Assembly (NCBI GenBank): GCA_039566865.1
Contig: CM076956.1
Span: 6,273,511-6,337,510, forward strand
Source of the DNA: Aurelia coerulea
Lineage: Eukaryota > Cnidaria > Scyphozoa > Semaeostomeae > Ulmaridae
DNA: 64,000 nucleotides
Direction of reading: 5' to 3'
A program made the translations under genes and the position numbers. The stretch's first letter is position 1, and each line of letters begins with the position of its first letter. The notes below the pieces were generated by a model that was not told where the DNA came from, ran no database searches, and worked only from the letters and a program-made list of their open reading frames with translations. Below, in pieces: positions 1 through 11,118 of the stretch.

Positions 1-193
1 CTTTGCAACTTGCTGACAGATCATCCTCCTTGATAACAGAACTGTCCAACTTTTGTGCATCTTCGCCACTGCTGATAGAAACCTTTTCGAACAGCTGGAT
101 TGCTAATAAGCTGCTGCTTTGACAGTATGTGCTACTTGCAATACTCATGAAGAGTAGCGATGCCAAATACTCCGCAAGCATGGCAGCATTAGC
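1..193 (-). CDS. Unidentified exon running off the left edge (minus strand)
   Basis: On the minus strand, a frame with no stop runs from a good splice acceptor (pyrimidine-rich tract, then AG at 194-195) to the window edge, 64 codons plus one base. The peptide looks protein-like: ANAAMLAEYLASLLFMS, a Ser-rich middle, LLAIQLFEKVS, then an acidic stretch with KEDDL. I do not recognise the family. It enters in phase 0, which fits the tentative first exon at 1862-1888, but intermediate exons cannot be excluded. A 193-nt open frame can occur by chance in this DNA, so the call rests on composition plus the acceptor. Frames on the other strand are broken. Confidence 0.35.
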
Positions 194-1861
194 CTAAAAG
201 CCCTACGAAGAGCAAACCTTGTTTTTCTTCCAGGATAGATCGATATTTGTTGGCAATCTGCTATTTTCTATTTAAAACATTAATACTATACGCAGAACTG
301 TGAATGTCATCAGTCACTTAAATAACTGTCAATTCTAAATTTGTATCCTTCTGGTGGCCATATTTAGGTTATTTAATTGAGAAATCAAAATGGTATAAAC
401 CAATGAATTGAAATTTAATTCATCGTGAATATCGCATTCAAGAAAACAATAATCAATAACTCATTAGAGTTTGCTGTTTACGGACCTTTGACTGAAACTA
501 ATCCCTGTAAGTTGACCCATCTCTTGAATGTCTTGAGTTCTACAACCAGAATTCATGTCATATACAGTCCAGTTTGTTTGACTAGCTATGATCAGAACAA
601 GGCGTGAAAGATGAAAAGCTTGCTTACATTGTACCTGTGAGCCAGGAAAAGTTCGCACTTTTGAAAATTGATAGCATCAAGAGTACTAGATGGGTTGGAA
701 TTAATTTTGCTTGAAGCCGAGAGATCGAACTATCAAAGTAAATTTATTCGCTTTCTATGAGCACTGAAGATATAAGGCAAATGCAGCCGAGAGAAAAATT
801 CTTGGTCGCAAAATGCCTGAAAAGGAGCCTAGAAATTGATCAAATCTTGAAAACTGGGAGAGATATTTGTAGCACAGTAGCACATCTATATCCCTCCATA
901 TACACTACACTTTTTTTTATAAGAATATTGTTTATAAGAATATCCAGGCTCAGATTCATTCAAGTTTTAAGAATATTGTAAGAATATTTCTCAGCCTCAG
1001 CTCGCATATTTGTGTCTCATTTTTCAGCAGTTGCCTGTTTTGCGATGCTCATATTCATATAACCGAGAATTGCATGACTGGCGTATCTCATTTTTCAAAA
1101 AGCATGTTTCAAACTTTGTAATTGTTAAGAACATTCTTATTGTTATAATTGCTTAAATTTATCTTTCGATCGACCATTTCCTCGTAATGACATGCCATTT
1201 CTTTTAACTATGTTCCCCTGAAACCATATCAGATTTGAAAAGAATTATGATACTTTAAGAATATGTCAAGGCTCAAAACGAAAATTTCTTAAGAATATTG
1301 AGGCTGGACAAAATTTCTAGTATTTTTATCAAAAAAAAGAGTGTAAGTCATTTTCGTTCCGTGAAAAGCTAATGATGGTTGTTTCTACCCTCAAAATATT
1401 CGGTACTTGAACATAAATACTGTAGATTTACACACTGAAAGCATTTCTTTCATACACTAAGGTGGTCATCTTGCTTTGTTTTGTGAAGTGAATTGCTTTC
1501 AGAGTGACCTATGTACTTGGAATCATTACGGCACAAAAACTAAAGGCAATGGAACCTTTTTGTCAGTTTTAGACAGAGGAACTTTTTTAGTGTAAGTTGG
1601 TTGACAATAGCTTAACAACGATTATGCATTTTTCACTTTAGGTTTGACATGACAAGGTTCTGGTTGTCTAGCTTCTCACAGACACTTAGAGGTCTTAGAG
1701 ACAAGAGAGTTTAAGTTTTTTATCATTCAGGGAGCTGACGAAACGATTACCCAGGGTAACGATGCGAAAGGTTTCTTAGAGATTTTTATGAGCAAAGTTT
1801 CTGGAAATTTTTTAATACGAACTCTAGGTTACCAATTAAACACAGGAAATTAACGAGTTAC
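194..1861. other. Probable intron with decayed coding-like patches
   Basis: If the minus-strand model is right this is its first intron. On the plus strand, 425-600, 610-716 and 757-890 contain short protein-like frames interrupted by stops, for example MSTEDIRQMQPREKFLVAKC at 757. This could be a decayed inserted copy of some gene, but I cannot name it. An inverted-repeat element occupies about 904-1345. Confidence 0.3.
904..1345. mobile_element. Probable small terminal-inverted-repeat element with T-rich ends
   Basis: The left end TACACTTTTTTTTATAAGAA is matched in inverted orientation by the right end, where the reverse complement reads TTACACTCTTTTTTTTGATA. The interior repeats the motif AAGAATAT several times. 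There is no coding capacity, and no clear target duplication was found. The boundaries are approximate. Confidence 0.4.
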
Positions 1862-1888
1862 CCCCAAACAAGCGAAAGACTTCACCAT
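1862..1888 (-). CDS. Tentative first coding exon of the left-edge minus-strand gene
   Basis: On the minus strand an ATG at 1888-1886 opens MVKSFACLG and is followed at once by a GG|GTAACT splice donor. The upstream 40 bases are GC-rich with CGGCGGCGC runs, as in a 5' leader. The exon ends in phase 0 and the exon at 1-193 starts in phase 0, giving a continuous frame if they are joined. Nine codons are too few for a homology argument, so this is inference from position opposite ELOF1. Confidence 0.2.
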
Positions 1889-2228
1889 GAGGCTGCTGCG
1901 CCGCCGCACCGCCTTCTTGCCGAAAATTACGTCACATGTAGTGATTGTGACAACGAGGTCATATGAGCAATGAGGCTGGTCCGGAGTCCGGATTTTATTT
2001 TAGAACAACAAACAACAACAACAAGCACGTTTTGTGACTGGCCTAAAAGCCGTGAACGTTGATTGCGCGCGAGGAGTTGGGTGCAGTTTTGGTCAAGTTT
2101 GACAATGATGAAGTGAGCCAAAGAAGAAATAATATTCGCAAAACAATCGAGGGAGGCATTGCATACAAGATAAATTAACTATCTGAAGTCAATCAGAGGT
2201 TAACAGCTGACACAGCGTCAGAAGGAAC
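1889..2228. promoter_or_regulatory. Likely divergent promoter region upstream of ELOF1
   Basis: This 340-bp interval lies between the ELOF1 start codon and the tentative minus-strand start. It is richer in GC and CpG than its surroundings and contains TTACGTCA at 1927-1934, a CRE/ATF-type site often seen in housekeeping promoters. There is no TATA box at a convincing distance. Promoter function and bidirectionality are inferred from position and composition only. Confidence 0.4.
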
Positions 2229-2344
2229 ATGGGAAGGAGAAGATCAAAGAGAAAAGCTCCCCCAAAGAAGAAATTGGTTGGCACTCTTGAAACACAATTC
2301 AATTGCCCGTTTTGTAACCATGAAAAATCATGTGATGTCAAAAT
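2229..2344 (+). CDS. ELOF1: ELOF1 exon 1
   Basis: Encodes residues 1-38 plus two bases of Met39: the basic tail and the first zinc-ligand pair CPFC. The donor is AT|GTAAGA. Confidence 0.96.
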
Positions 2345-3558
2345 GTAAGATTCATTTGCAGTTATAATAAAGTGTTGCTACAAGAGCAATGCATTTTTAT
2401 TCCTGCACTGCCAGTGTGCTGCAAGGCACTGAGTTCACATATCAACTTCTGTGTAGAAATATAACAAATCAATGCCTGACCCCTGCCTGACTAAGTTTTA
2501 GACGTTGCAGTTGATGTCTTTCAATCAGCATGCTTGGCTTGGCACATACTATCTTTTGTTCTTTGTTGTCACAGTCATCATGGCCCATAAAAATGGCGAC
2601 AACAAAGAGGAAATACATGTGCAAAGAATGCTGATTTGAACAGACCCTCTAAGAGTAGAACTCAATCCTGAAGTCTTGGTCACTGTATAACTGTTGCTGT
2701 GAAATTTCATAGTGATCTCAATGTTTGTACTTCTTTCTAGGGATCGACCAAGAAACATTGGCAGTATAACATGTAGAGTGTGTGCAGAGGACTACCAAAC
2801 AGCAATAACTTGTATCCTTTTTAGTGCAAGTTCTAATATTAGGCTACCAGCTTGTAAATTGATCTCTCTCACAAATGAATCACTTCTCTCCAAATAAAGC
2901 ACTGATGATCTTCATCTGAAATATTGCCAACTACTTCCAAAATATTAATTCTTGAGCTAATACTGTAAATGTTGTTTCCTAAGGTCTTGGTTGCATAATC
3001 TTTTTAGAATATTTAAGAACAGCCATTTGTGAATTTTTAAGATTTTTAAGTCAACTTGTCCTTCTTTTGGCAATGCAGGTAATTTAAGTGGCAGCTTCCT
3101 TTGTAAGGATTGGTTTTGTAAATATTATTGCTTCTGAATGGATTTATATTATATTCATTTTATTATCTTCTCCTACTTCTACTTCTCCAACATGAATTGA
3201 CTTCTTCTTGAATAGTGTCATTTAAAAAATAAAATAAAAGTTATTTCTGAAAGCTAAATGAAATATGAGGTAAGGACTTTTGAAAGCCTTTTAATTCAAG
3301 CAGCATTCAAAATCTTTATTGGAAATTAAACAGTTGAATGACAATTAGGCTACATTTGAGAATTTGACCATCATTCCTCTACAGTTGGGAAACATTAAAC
3401 AATTTCAAATTGCTCCAGTTTGCCATTGGAAAGCTTATTTTAGCAATTCCTTCACTCCCTTTAAATCATTATATTTGACTTGACCTTTATTAGATCTTTC
3501 TGAACCAGTGGATGTATACAGTGATTGGATCGATGCATGTGAAAATGTCAATCAGTGA
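2229..3558 (+). CDS. ELOF1: Transcription elongation factor 1 homolog (ELOF1), complete, 3 exons
   Basis: ELOF1 is a small nuclear zinc-binding protein that rides with elongating RNA polymerase II, helps passage through chromatin, and takes part in transcription-coupled DNA repair. The exons are 2229-2344, 2741-2811 and 3494-3558, all with GT-AG junctions and compatible phases, giving 83 codons, the usual family length. The basic N terminus [15 protein letters not shown] is followed by [19 protein letters not shown], then CRVC, then the conserved C-terminal [17 protein letters not shown]. The four zinc ligands are C26, C29, C50 and C53, all present. Met39 and Tyr63 are each split by an intron. 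No canonical AATAAA was seen just after the stop; a transposon starts about 95 bases further on. Confidence 0.97.
2741..2811 (+). CDS. ELOF1: ELOF1 exon 2
   Basis: Follows a TTCTTTCTAG acceptor. It completes Met39, then encodes [20 protein letters not shown] and AIT, with the second zinc-ligand pair, ending with one base of Tyr63. The donor is T|GTATCC. Confidence 0.95.
3494..3558 (+). CDS. ELOF1: ELOF1 exon 3
   Basis: Follows a TTTATTAG acceptor. It completes Tyr63, encodes [20 protein letters not shown] and ends at TGA 3556-3558. Confidence 0.95.
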
Positions 3559-3653
3559 CCACTGGAATATAAAAGAATGCCAATGGCATATGTTTTGGAC
3601 ATATGTTTGGAAGGGCAAGTTGCAATAGAGATCATGAACATCATTTTGTAATT

Positions 3654-4112
3654 AGAGGCCCTTCACATGAGAAATTTCAGCCTGCGTTGGGTTCAACACA
3701 TGCTGAGTTTCAACTCGGTTTATGATCCTAGCCTTCATTGTGTTTGCATGAAGGGGGCCAAGTTGAAACTCAAAACAGGCTCAACTCAACTTGGCAATTC
3801 AACCTGTGCTGAAATTGGAATGTGAACAAAGGAGATCAAATCTATTTCCACCATGATTAATGGGGCTTGCTTCATATTTCTTTCATTTGGGACTGCATTT
3901 CATTTAACCTGATCTCATCCTGTGCTGAGGGGCCAGGGGGTGCAATGCCCCCCCAATTTTGGCTAGAACAAAGATCTTTTGTTTGAAAACAATATTTGTG
4001 TTCCACTGATGTAAAGGCAAAGCAAAATATCAGTGTTGTCAGCTGTCAAAATTCAACCCCTGTTGAACTCAGCATGGGCTGAAATTTCTCATGTAAAAGT
4101 AAAGGGCCTCTT
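3654..4112. mobile_element. Terminal-inverted-repeat element (AGAGGCCCTT ends)
   Basis: The left end AGAGGCCCTTCACATGAGAA is matched inversely at the right end; both continue into GAAATTTCAGCC and a related GTTCAAC region. A short internal palindromic stretch repeats the words AACTCAA and CAACTTGG. It is non-coding, about 460 bp, immediately downstream of ELOF1. Confidence 0.65.
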
Positions 4113-5047
4113 AGAATGGTTTACAACAGCTTTGCCATAAAGAACATTTGCCTAGATAGCACAAATTACCTTGAGCGAAAGTGTTAACTTGCCAAAAAGG
4201 CACATTTTCGATAACAGGTTTGGGTGAAAAGTCACTTGCAACAGCATTGAAACTTGAAACTGAACTAGCTGCAGCATTAAAAGTGGTTGTATTCCTCAAA
4301 ATTTCTTGTGTTTTCAGAAAGATGTATTGCTGTTTGCTGCACGAGTTGTTCAGTTGTGAGAGATTGCAATAAAAGCCACATGATAAGGGACAAAAGCTGA
4401 TCTCTATATATAATGTTTTTGCGAGAATTAATTTGCAAACATTTTTCTGCAACATGTTCACAAATTGTAATCAAACCATGGGCCCTAAACTAAAGATGTA
4501 GTGAAGTATTGTTTCATACAGTAATTAATTCTCCTTATCCCCAAAACTTTGGTTCAAAAATATTTCCTAAAATGAATCAATTTCCTCTGAAAATATATCC
4601 ACAGACCTTCAAGAGAGAAAGGGTTTCTGCAATATTTCACTCAAAATTGAAAATATCTTTAAATTACTCTAAGCTTTGAAAAATAACTTGATTTAGATCA
4701 ACACTGTATTAGACATACCTGTTCTGCTGTGTAAATTTTTACGCAATCTTATTTGGGGTGATTTTGCTGTCAGTAAAGGAGATCTTGCAGGAACAAAATC
4801 AAGGTGAGGTTTAGGGCAAGCAAGATCTCCTGTTACTTAAAACTAGGGAAAATGATATAAATTGTGTTGTAAATTAATATCTTAAGGTATGGCCAATCAG
4901 TTCTTGATTTTTATAATGCATCTGGCTGTATTTTCTAAAGAAACTTCAATGACACACGCAAAGGACCAATATGAAAGATAGCTAGGAGATTTCTCGATGA
5001 GCCCAGTTGATAAAACATTTCTTGAAAATTAGCTTGAAAATTAGCTA
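4113..5047. other. Intergenic, nothing recognised
   Basis: AT-rich DNA. The overlapping open frames between 4111 and 4474 on both strands look like chance frames: low complexity, no splice context, no recognisable domain. Confidence 0.5.
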
Positions 5048-6212
5048 AGGGACCAGTCATTTAGTATCTGCTAGGGTGGGCCGGAGGGAAAATCGAAATT
5101 TTCTCAAAAAGTTTGGTGGCTCAGCCTGAAAGAAACAACAAATTTTCGTGGCACACCAGCCATGCAGTAAAATTTCTCATGGCCCATCCTTATGTCGTGG
5201 GCTGTAACAAAGAGGTATTGCTAAAGAATGAAATGAAGATTAACTCTTGCTTTTGTGTCTCAATGCCAAGCAGTGCCACAGTTCGGTGTTCACATTTTGT
5301 ACAAATGTTTGAAAATTGCCCAAAAGCAAGCACATCTATCAGAAACTGCAGAGGGCTAGCTAAAAAAAGATATACTGTTTTTAAACTTTGTTACCAAACC
5401 AAACAGGTTTTGTATGATTGTTGAGAAAGTCACGTCTTCATGAAATTTGCAGTATTTTCATGGCCCACCCAAAACTGCAAAAATTATTTGGTAACCCAGC
5501 ATCCAATTCGTTGGAATAGGGTAACACGGGTAAAGTGAACTATTTTGGAGGTTTTTCAGGGATTGTAGATATTGTAATATCTGTAAGAGATTGTAGCTGA
5601 GGGCAAACTTGTTAACATTGTTTTGACATATTTTTCAACTCTTTTTCCATTGTCTCAAAAAAAGGAGCTTTCTTTGGCGACCGCTCTGCCTATAAAGTGA
5701 ACTACTTTGCAAATTGTTCGATAAAGCCAGTTGATGCCGGTAGAACCCAAAAACATGATTTATTTTGCAACTCTAAGGAGTTCTTCGCATGCCAAAACGA
5801 AAGAAACCAAAACATTTCACAAAAGAGATATTTAGAAAATATGTTGAGAAGGATCATTGCAGAACCAACTATTTACCGAAAATATTTTTTGAGTCACAAA
5901 TTCGAGTCAGATTGCGAGACCTGAATACAACTCGATGAACAATCATAAAAATATACTTGCAAAATGACATATTGCATACAAATACCATATCATCACAAAG
6001 AGAAACACTATTTTCACTTTACCCTGAGCCTCCGCTTTTGATTTTCTGTGAGCACATGTAACGAAGCATTGGGCATAAACCATGTTTAGTTTTGGAGAGA
6101 ATCGCTAATGTTCTGACCGACTTTATCCACTTTACCCCGTCTTACCCCGTATTTCGCGGCCCAGCCATATTCCCTCCGGCCCACCCTAGCAGATATTTAA
6201 TGACCGGCCCCC
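5048..6212. mobile_element. Terminal-inverted-repeat element, GGCCGGTCATT-type ends, with a nested element
   Basis: The left end contains ATCTGCTAGGGTGGGCCGG; the right end carries the same words inverted, running out to TGACCGGCCCCC. The arms match for about 40 bp. The outer part has repeated words such as CATGGCCCA. A second inverted pair at 5519 and 6149 indicates an insertion inside it. No transposase frame is visible; the 103-codon frame at 5113-5424 resembles no known protein. Confidence 0.6.
5519..6149. mobile_element. Nested element with GGGTAA-CACGGGTAAAGTG ends
   Basis: The left end GGGTAACACGGGTAAAGTG is mirrored by the right end, whose reverse complement reads GGGGTAAGACGGGGTAAAGT. 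It lies wholly within the 5048-6212 element and is likely younger. Non-coding. Confidence 0.5.
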
Positions 6213-6214
6213 AA

Positions 6215-7266
6215 GGCCCCCGTTCAACGGAAACGCAATTGTTCCGTTCTATATCGTTCCATTCCGAAAAGTGGAAAGTTAGGGGTTGCGTTCACACGGG
6301 AACGCTTCAAATAATATTGTTCCGTCCCAAAAAGTGGAACGATAGAAAATGTGATACAAAAAGTGGAACGATAGGTAATCTTTCCGTTCTGTTCCCGTGT
6401 GAACAGGCAATGAGGTGCAGAACTGGTCCAAAAATGGAATAAGATTTTGACCTAAGCGCACGCGTGGGTGTTGTTGTTGCTGGAAAGAATGGAAAGAATT
6501 GAAAAAAAAAACAACTCGGAACGATTGCGTTCCCGCGTGAACAGAAACACAAACCGACACGCAATCGTTCCGTTCGCGTGTGAACAATCTGTTTTTTTGC
6601 GTTCTAGAAACTGGAACGGGGAAACATGGTCATATTATGTAAGACAATAGCATGAGTTGTTTTTGATTGACACTGCAATTCAAAGCGATTAGCGATCGCA
6701 GACAAAGGAAATTCTCTCAAGCAGTAATTCAAAACAAGCAAAGCCGCAAAAGTTTCTCTGAAACCCAGGTAGCTAGCTCGCCCATTGTGCATTGCAGGAA
6801 TTGTTTTTAAGAGCAAACACGAGCATATATCGAAAGAAGAAGGATATCTCTAAACTTCTACCTCGGGCATTTTATTTCTTTGGCTCAGAAGCTGAGCAGT
6901 ACATGTTTTAATCAAACCCACAAAATAAGAGAATTGAATCGCCTCCCAATCGACTTTTGAACCAAAGAAATAAAATGCCCGAGGTGAATGTGTAGATATA
7001 TCCTTCTTCTTTCGATATATGCTCATGTTTACTCTCAAAAACAATTTTTGGAATGCACAACGAGCGCGCTAGCTACCTGGGTTTCAGAGAAACTTTTGCG
7101 GCTTTGTTTGTTTTGAATTACTGGTTGAGGGAATTTCCTTTGTCGGCAATCACTAATCGCTTTGAATTCAGGTGTCAACAAAGCAACTCATTCTATTGTG
7201 TTACAAAATCTGTCCTTGCTGAACGAAGATGGAACGGAACGATTGCGTTTCCGTGTGATCGGGGCC
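6215..7266. mobile_element. Terminal-inverted-repeat element rich in GGAACG words, split by a fold-back insertion
   Basis: The left end GGCCCCCGTTCAACGGAAAC and the inverted right end GGCCCCGATCACACGGAAAC extend into a shared CGCAATnGTTCCGTTC. The left interior (6240-6620) is filled with copies of GGAACG/CGTTCC and CGTTCACACGGGAACG, while only about 40 bp of matching sequence follow the insertion at 6623-7220. No clean target duplication was found. Open frames here are repeat artefacts. Confidence 0.6.
6623..7220. mobile_element. Fold-back element, Mutator-like family A, copy a
   Basis: Two inverted arms of about 250 bp surround a short centre. The arms carry family A landmarks: CAAAGCGATTAGCGATCGCA, AACCCAGGTAGCTAGC, CGAAAGAAGAAGGATAT and GGGCATTTTATTTC. 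Ends are of the AACAAGGACAGA type, worn on the left. Flanks GAACGGGGA and GAACGAAGA match at 7 of 9 bases. Non-coding. Confidence 0.75.
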
Positions 7267-7826
7267 TAAATGAAAACGCCATAAGACAAAAGCCATCTTT
7301 GGTTTTAAGCCACAAAAAAGTCTAAACTATGATGCTTGCATGGGTAGACAGTGCTAATACACAATACACCGCTCGCTTGATCGTCCTAGAACAAAAAATT
7401 GGATTAAATTTCGAGGAAAACTAAATTAAACAGCGTTTCGTTGACTGGTCTTGTTCTAGTGAGAAGTCTTGGACCGTGTATGAACATCTTGCTAATTTTT
7501 TTCCAAAGCATTGGTTTTTGCGGAACCCCCATCCCCCTCCCCAATTTAATTATCAGAAAGTAGAAAGTTGTCAGAGGAACCGATTTAAGTCGAAGGTCTT
7601 GGAAAAGTATACCCACTTCGCTTTTAACTGACCTGAATCTACCATGAACTGCAAAAATCAACATATGATTATACAACAGTGGGCTTTGAGATAAGAGCAG
7701 CTAGAATGAGGTCATAGCAAAGTTTTATAAAAAAGTCTGCTTTTGGGAGGTAAGACATTCTTCTGGGCATGGATTGTCCGAAAGAGGTCTTGGTCCGGAC
7801 CGCCCAGAGATGTTGCACAAAAGCGC
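7267..7826. other. Intergenic, nothing recognised
   Basis: No coding or structured signal supported; the minus-strand frames at 7404-7676 and 7669-7989 have no recognisable domain. Confidence 0.4.
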
Positions 7827-8047
7827 GCATTCTTTTAGCCTGATAACCAGACCTCGATTTCAAAATAGATAAGTGGTCTGTTAAACACCGCCCTAAAGCT
7901 TGTTCAAGCCTCGTTTTAATATTGCTCAGAATCCAAGGTTTTGATGGAAATTTATGCGAATAATTTGTTGATTTTTGTAAACAAACCATTTATCTGTGTA
8001 GTCCTTTGATATTTATGACTTAATTACTCTTTGTTCTACCTTGCATA

Positions 8048-8646
8048 AACAAGGGCAGATTTTGTAATACAATAGCATGAGTTGCTTTTGTTGACACCTC
8101 ACTTCAAAGCGATTAGCAATCACAGACAAAGGAAACTATCTCAACCAGTAAGTCAAAACAAGCAAAGCCGCAAAAGTTTCTCTGAAACCCAGGTAGCTAG
8201 CGCGCTCGTTCTGCATTCCAGAAATCATTTCTAAGTGCAAACATGAGCATAGATCGAAAGAAGAAGGATATATCTACACATGTGCCGCGGGCATTTTATT
8301 TCTTTGGTCCAAAAGTTTAGCAGTAAATGTTTTGATAACACCCAAAATAATAAGAGAATTGAATTGCCTCCCAAACGGCTTTTGAACCAAACAAATAAAA
8401 TGCCCGCGGCAGATGTGTAGATGCATCCTTCTTCTTTCGATCTATGCTCATGTTTGCCCTTAAAACCAATTTCTGGAATGCACAACGAGCGAGCTAGCTA
8501 CCTAGGTTTCAGAGAAAATTTTGCGGCTTTGTTTGTTTTGAATTACTGGTTGAGGAAATTTCCTTTGTCTACAATCGCTAATCGCTTTGAATTGAGGTGT
8601 CAACAAAAGCAACTCATGCTATTGTATTACAAAATCTGCCCTTGTT
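8048..8646. mobile_element. Fold-back element, Mutator-like family A, copy b (9-bp target duplication)
   Basis: A 599-bp element beginning AACAAGGGCAGATTTTGTAA and ending with its inverse. It is flanked by identical 9-bp CCTTGCATA at 8039-8047 and 8647-8655. Long arms and a 9-bp duplication are typical of Mutator-like elements. This copy interrupts a 138-bp tandem repeat unit, so it came after the amplification. Confidence 0.85.
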
Positions 8647-8650
8647 CCTT

Positions 8651-8990
8651 GCATAGAAATTTAATCTCTGACCCAAGGGCCCAAGGGTGTGCAATCCAAC
8701 TGCGAATAATTTGTTGATTTTTGTAAACAAACCATTTATCTGTGTAGTCCTTTGATATTTATGTCTTAATTACTCTTTGTTCTACCGTGCATAGAAATTT
8801 AATCTCTGACCCAAGGGCCAAAGGGTGTGCAATCCAACTGCGAATAATTTGTTGATTTTTGTAAACAAATCATTTATACGTATAGTCCTTTGATATTTAT
8901 GTCTTAATTACTCTTTGTTCTACCTTGCATAGAAATTTAATCTCTGACCCAAGGGCCCAAGGGTGTGCAATCCAACTCTCTGCCGAGATT
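8651..8990. repeat. Tandem repeat, period 138 bp
   Basis: Units begin GCATAGAAATTTAATCTCTG at 8651, 8789 and 8927, each continuing with CCCAAGGGTGTGCAATCCAA. The first two are nearly identical and the third is partial. The tail of an earlier unit lies at about 7957-8047, before the fold-back insertion. Confidence 0.85.
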
Positions 8991-9300
8991 AGATTTCTAT
9001 GCAAGGCGGAATAAAAAGTAATCAAGTCGTATTGAAACTGCAACATTCCTTTTTCAGAAAATTTTCAAAGAACTACATATTGGATAATTGGTTTCTTTAC
9101 AAATATCAACAAACTATTCGCATAAATTTCCATCAAAACCTTGGATTCTGAGCAATATTAAACGAGGCTTGAACAAGCTTTACGGCGGTGTTTAACAGAC
9201 CACTATTTCCTTTGAAATCGGGTCTGGTTATCAGGCTAGCATTCTTTACTTGGTACAAATAAAGGGAAAAAGCCGCAAGGAGACATTTTCTAAAAAGGTA

Positions 9301-9848
9301 CCGGGTGTCCCAAAAAAAAGTACTCCCGTTTGAAAAATCACCAAAATTTGATTACATGACCGATCGTCAATTTTCTCTTTTTGCCAAGTAGATCAAGGAC
9401 CAAATTATTTTCCCAGACATAGCTGATCTTGTAATTGGTTTAGAATTAGCAAATTTAGCTCTTTTTAGGGCTACCTGATTTTGAATCATGCTGCAAAAAA
9501 GCATTTATGCTTGCCAGATCATCTTCTTTGTGCACATAAAGCTTCTAGTTTGGTCTTAAATGACAGAAAGAAATGCACACTATCATTGGAGACTTCGATG
9601 ACGATGAAAAATCTGAAAATTTTGACTGTTAGGCAAGATTGAGCATTTTGCTTAAAAAGCATAGCTCAAAATAAGGTTTTTTCAACTTGTAATTTTTCTA
9701 CCTCGTTGCATCAAAAAGCAAAAATTTTAGCATCTAAAAATATTTTTGGGACTTTGACAAAACGAGTCAAAAAGAAAATTTTGTCGAAGGTTTGATAATC
9801 AATTTCTGGTGATTTTTCAAACAGGAGTACTTTTTTTGGGACAGCCGG
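9301..9848. mobile_element. TA-flanked element with CCGGGTGTCCCA ends, copy 1
   Basis: Inverted ends CCGGGTGTCCCAAAAAAAAG / CCGGCTGTCCCAAAAAAAG continue into GTTTGAAAAATCACCA. TA lies on each side, as expected for Tc1/mariner-type elements. It is 548 bp, non-coding, and very similar along its length to the copy at 31464-32012. Confidence 0.8.
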
Positions 9849-11118
9849 TAGAAGAGCATAGGACCGTTACCATGCCATGTCCGCTCTTTTCGAATTATGA
9901 TGTTTTAGGTGTTAGTGACAATTTAACACCAAATCTATCGTTCCAAACGCCCTTGGGTTTCCCCAGTTATGCTGACCTGGGCTACAGAAAATGCAAGGAC
10001 AGTAACAGTTGCAGCTGTTGGTTAATGTTTTGTTTATTTTTGGAGCGAAATTGTTATGGAACCTTTGAGAAATTCGCGAGAAACTCTTGAGTACTCAAAA
10101 TCTGATAATTTTAAGAAACTGTCAGTACTGGCTAACATTTTTAGTTGCATGTAAAAATTACATGTATTAAGTTAAGCCCAGCTTTGCTTGTGAAGTAAAC
10201 TGGAAATCCCTCTCCGCAAAACGACCTTATGCTTAAAGAAGTCTCTAGAAATCCTATTTAAAGGTCACGCACAAAAGCGACCCATCTGTTTTTAAATAAA
10301 AGTCCAATTTTGACTTGAAACTGTACGATTAGAAAACTCCTGTGCGTTAAGACGAAACGATGGAAGTTACACAATAGTAAAGTACGGCTTGGCAGGTGTG
10401 CAAGATAAAGGAACATTTGCGTTACAAGAACTTGGTAGATAACAACTACGCAGATTAATGTAGGAAAGGTCAGGTTGAACATTTTGTATTTGAGGCTAGT
10501 CGTTAAGAATACACTTATTAAACGACACACCACTATTGCGCACACTAGACGGTCCAACTGCGCGATAAACGAACAAAACTGGCGCAAGGAACAGTTGCAG
10601 TGGTCTAAATTTATGAATTGCTATCGCAAAATGCTGTTTGACCCGGAACTGAAAACACGTTGCGACCCCCGTGATAAATAATTTAAAGAAGTGCTTTGAG
10701 AATAGGCTAAGGAGAAAGGAGATAAACGCTTAGATTGATTGATAAGTTTCAGGTGATAGAGCGCAGACCACAGATGGTTTTCTAATATAAAGCCAGCTGG
10801 CAAGTTACTTTGCAAAAGCACCGCGACACAGCAACTCAAAAACAACACGACGATTATGTTGCAGAGGATGATTGATCAAAGCTCACACACGGGCCTTCTA
10901 AACCAGACAGCAGGTGAATAAGGTGAAACTCTGAGGAGAGAGAAGAGAACTGAACTGAAGGGAAACTATTTCTTTTTATGATGAGTGTGGTGGCGTCATG
11001 TTGAACAATTTGTATCTGTAGGGGTCTGTGCTCGTTGGTTGGTAGCTTCGTTCTTATTGTAATAAGCAACTGTAACGTGGTCAAGAGTTTATGCTGTGTC
11101 GCCATCCCATCAGAAAGC
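9849..11118. other. Intergenic, nothing recognised with confidence
   Basis: Several short frames occur. The minus-strand frame at 10621-10848 begins with a hydrophobic, Cys-containing stretch resembling a signal peptide, but it has no ATG and no splice context, so it is not called. Confidence 0.4.

Larger units (their letters stand above)
7827..9243. repeat. Composite inverted repeat with internal tandem units
   Basis: Arms at about 7827-7990 and 9103-9243 are inverted copies, sharing for example GGTCTGTTAAACACCGCC and AATCCAAGGTTTTGATGG. Between them are 138-bp tandem units (starts 8651, 8789, 8927) and a family A fold-back inserted into the first unit. It is probably an old fold-back transposon in which one inner segment was amplified. 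Confidence 0.65.

Noticed and set aside
6092..6650. Overlapping open frames on both strands
   Set aside because: They run through GGAACG-type repeat sequence of a transposon end; composition follows the repeat.
8651..8990. CRISPR-like array
   Set aside because: Three 138-bp direct repeats without short repeat-spacer alternation, in eukaryotic DNA.
10621..10848. Secreted peptide with hydrophobic, Cys-containing N terminus (minus strand)
   Set aside because: The frame lacks an ATG at its start, has no cysteine framework after the hydrophobic part and no splice context.
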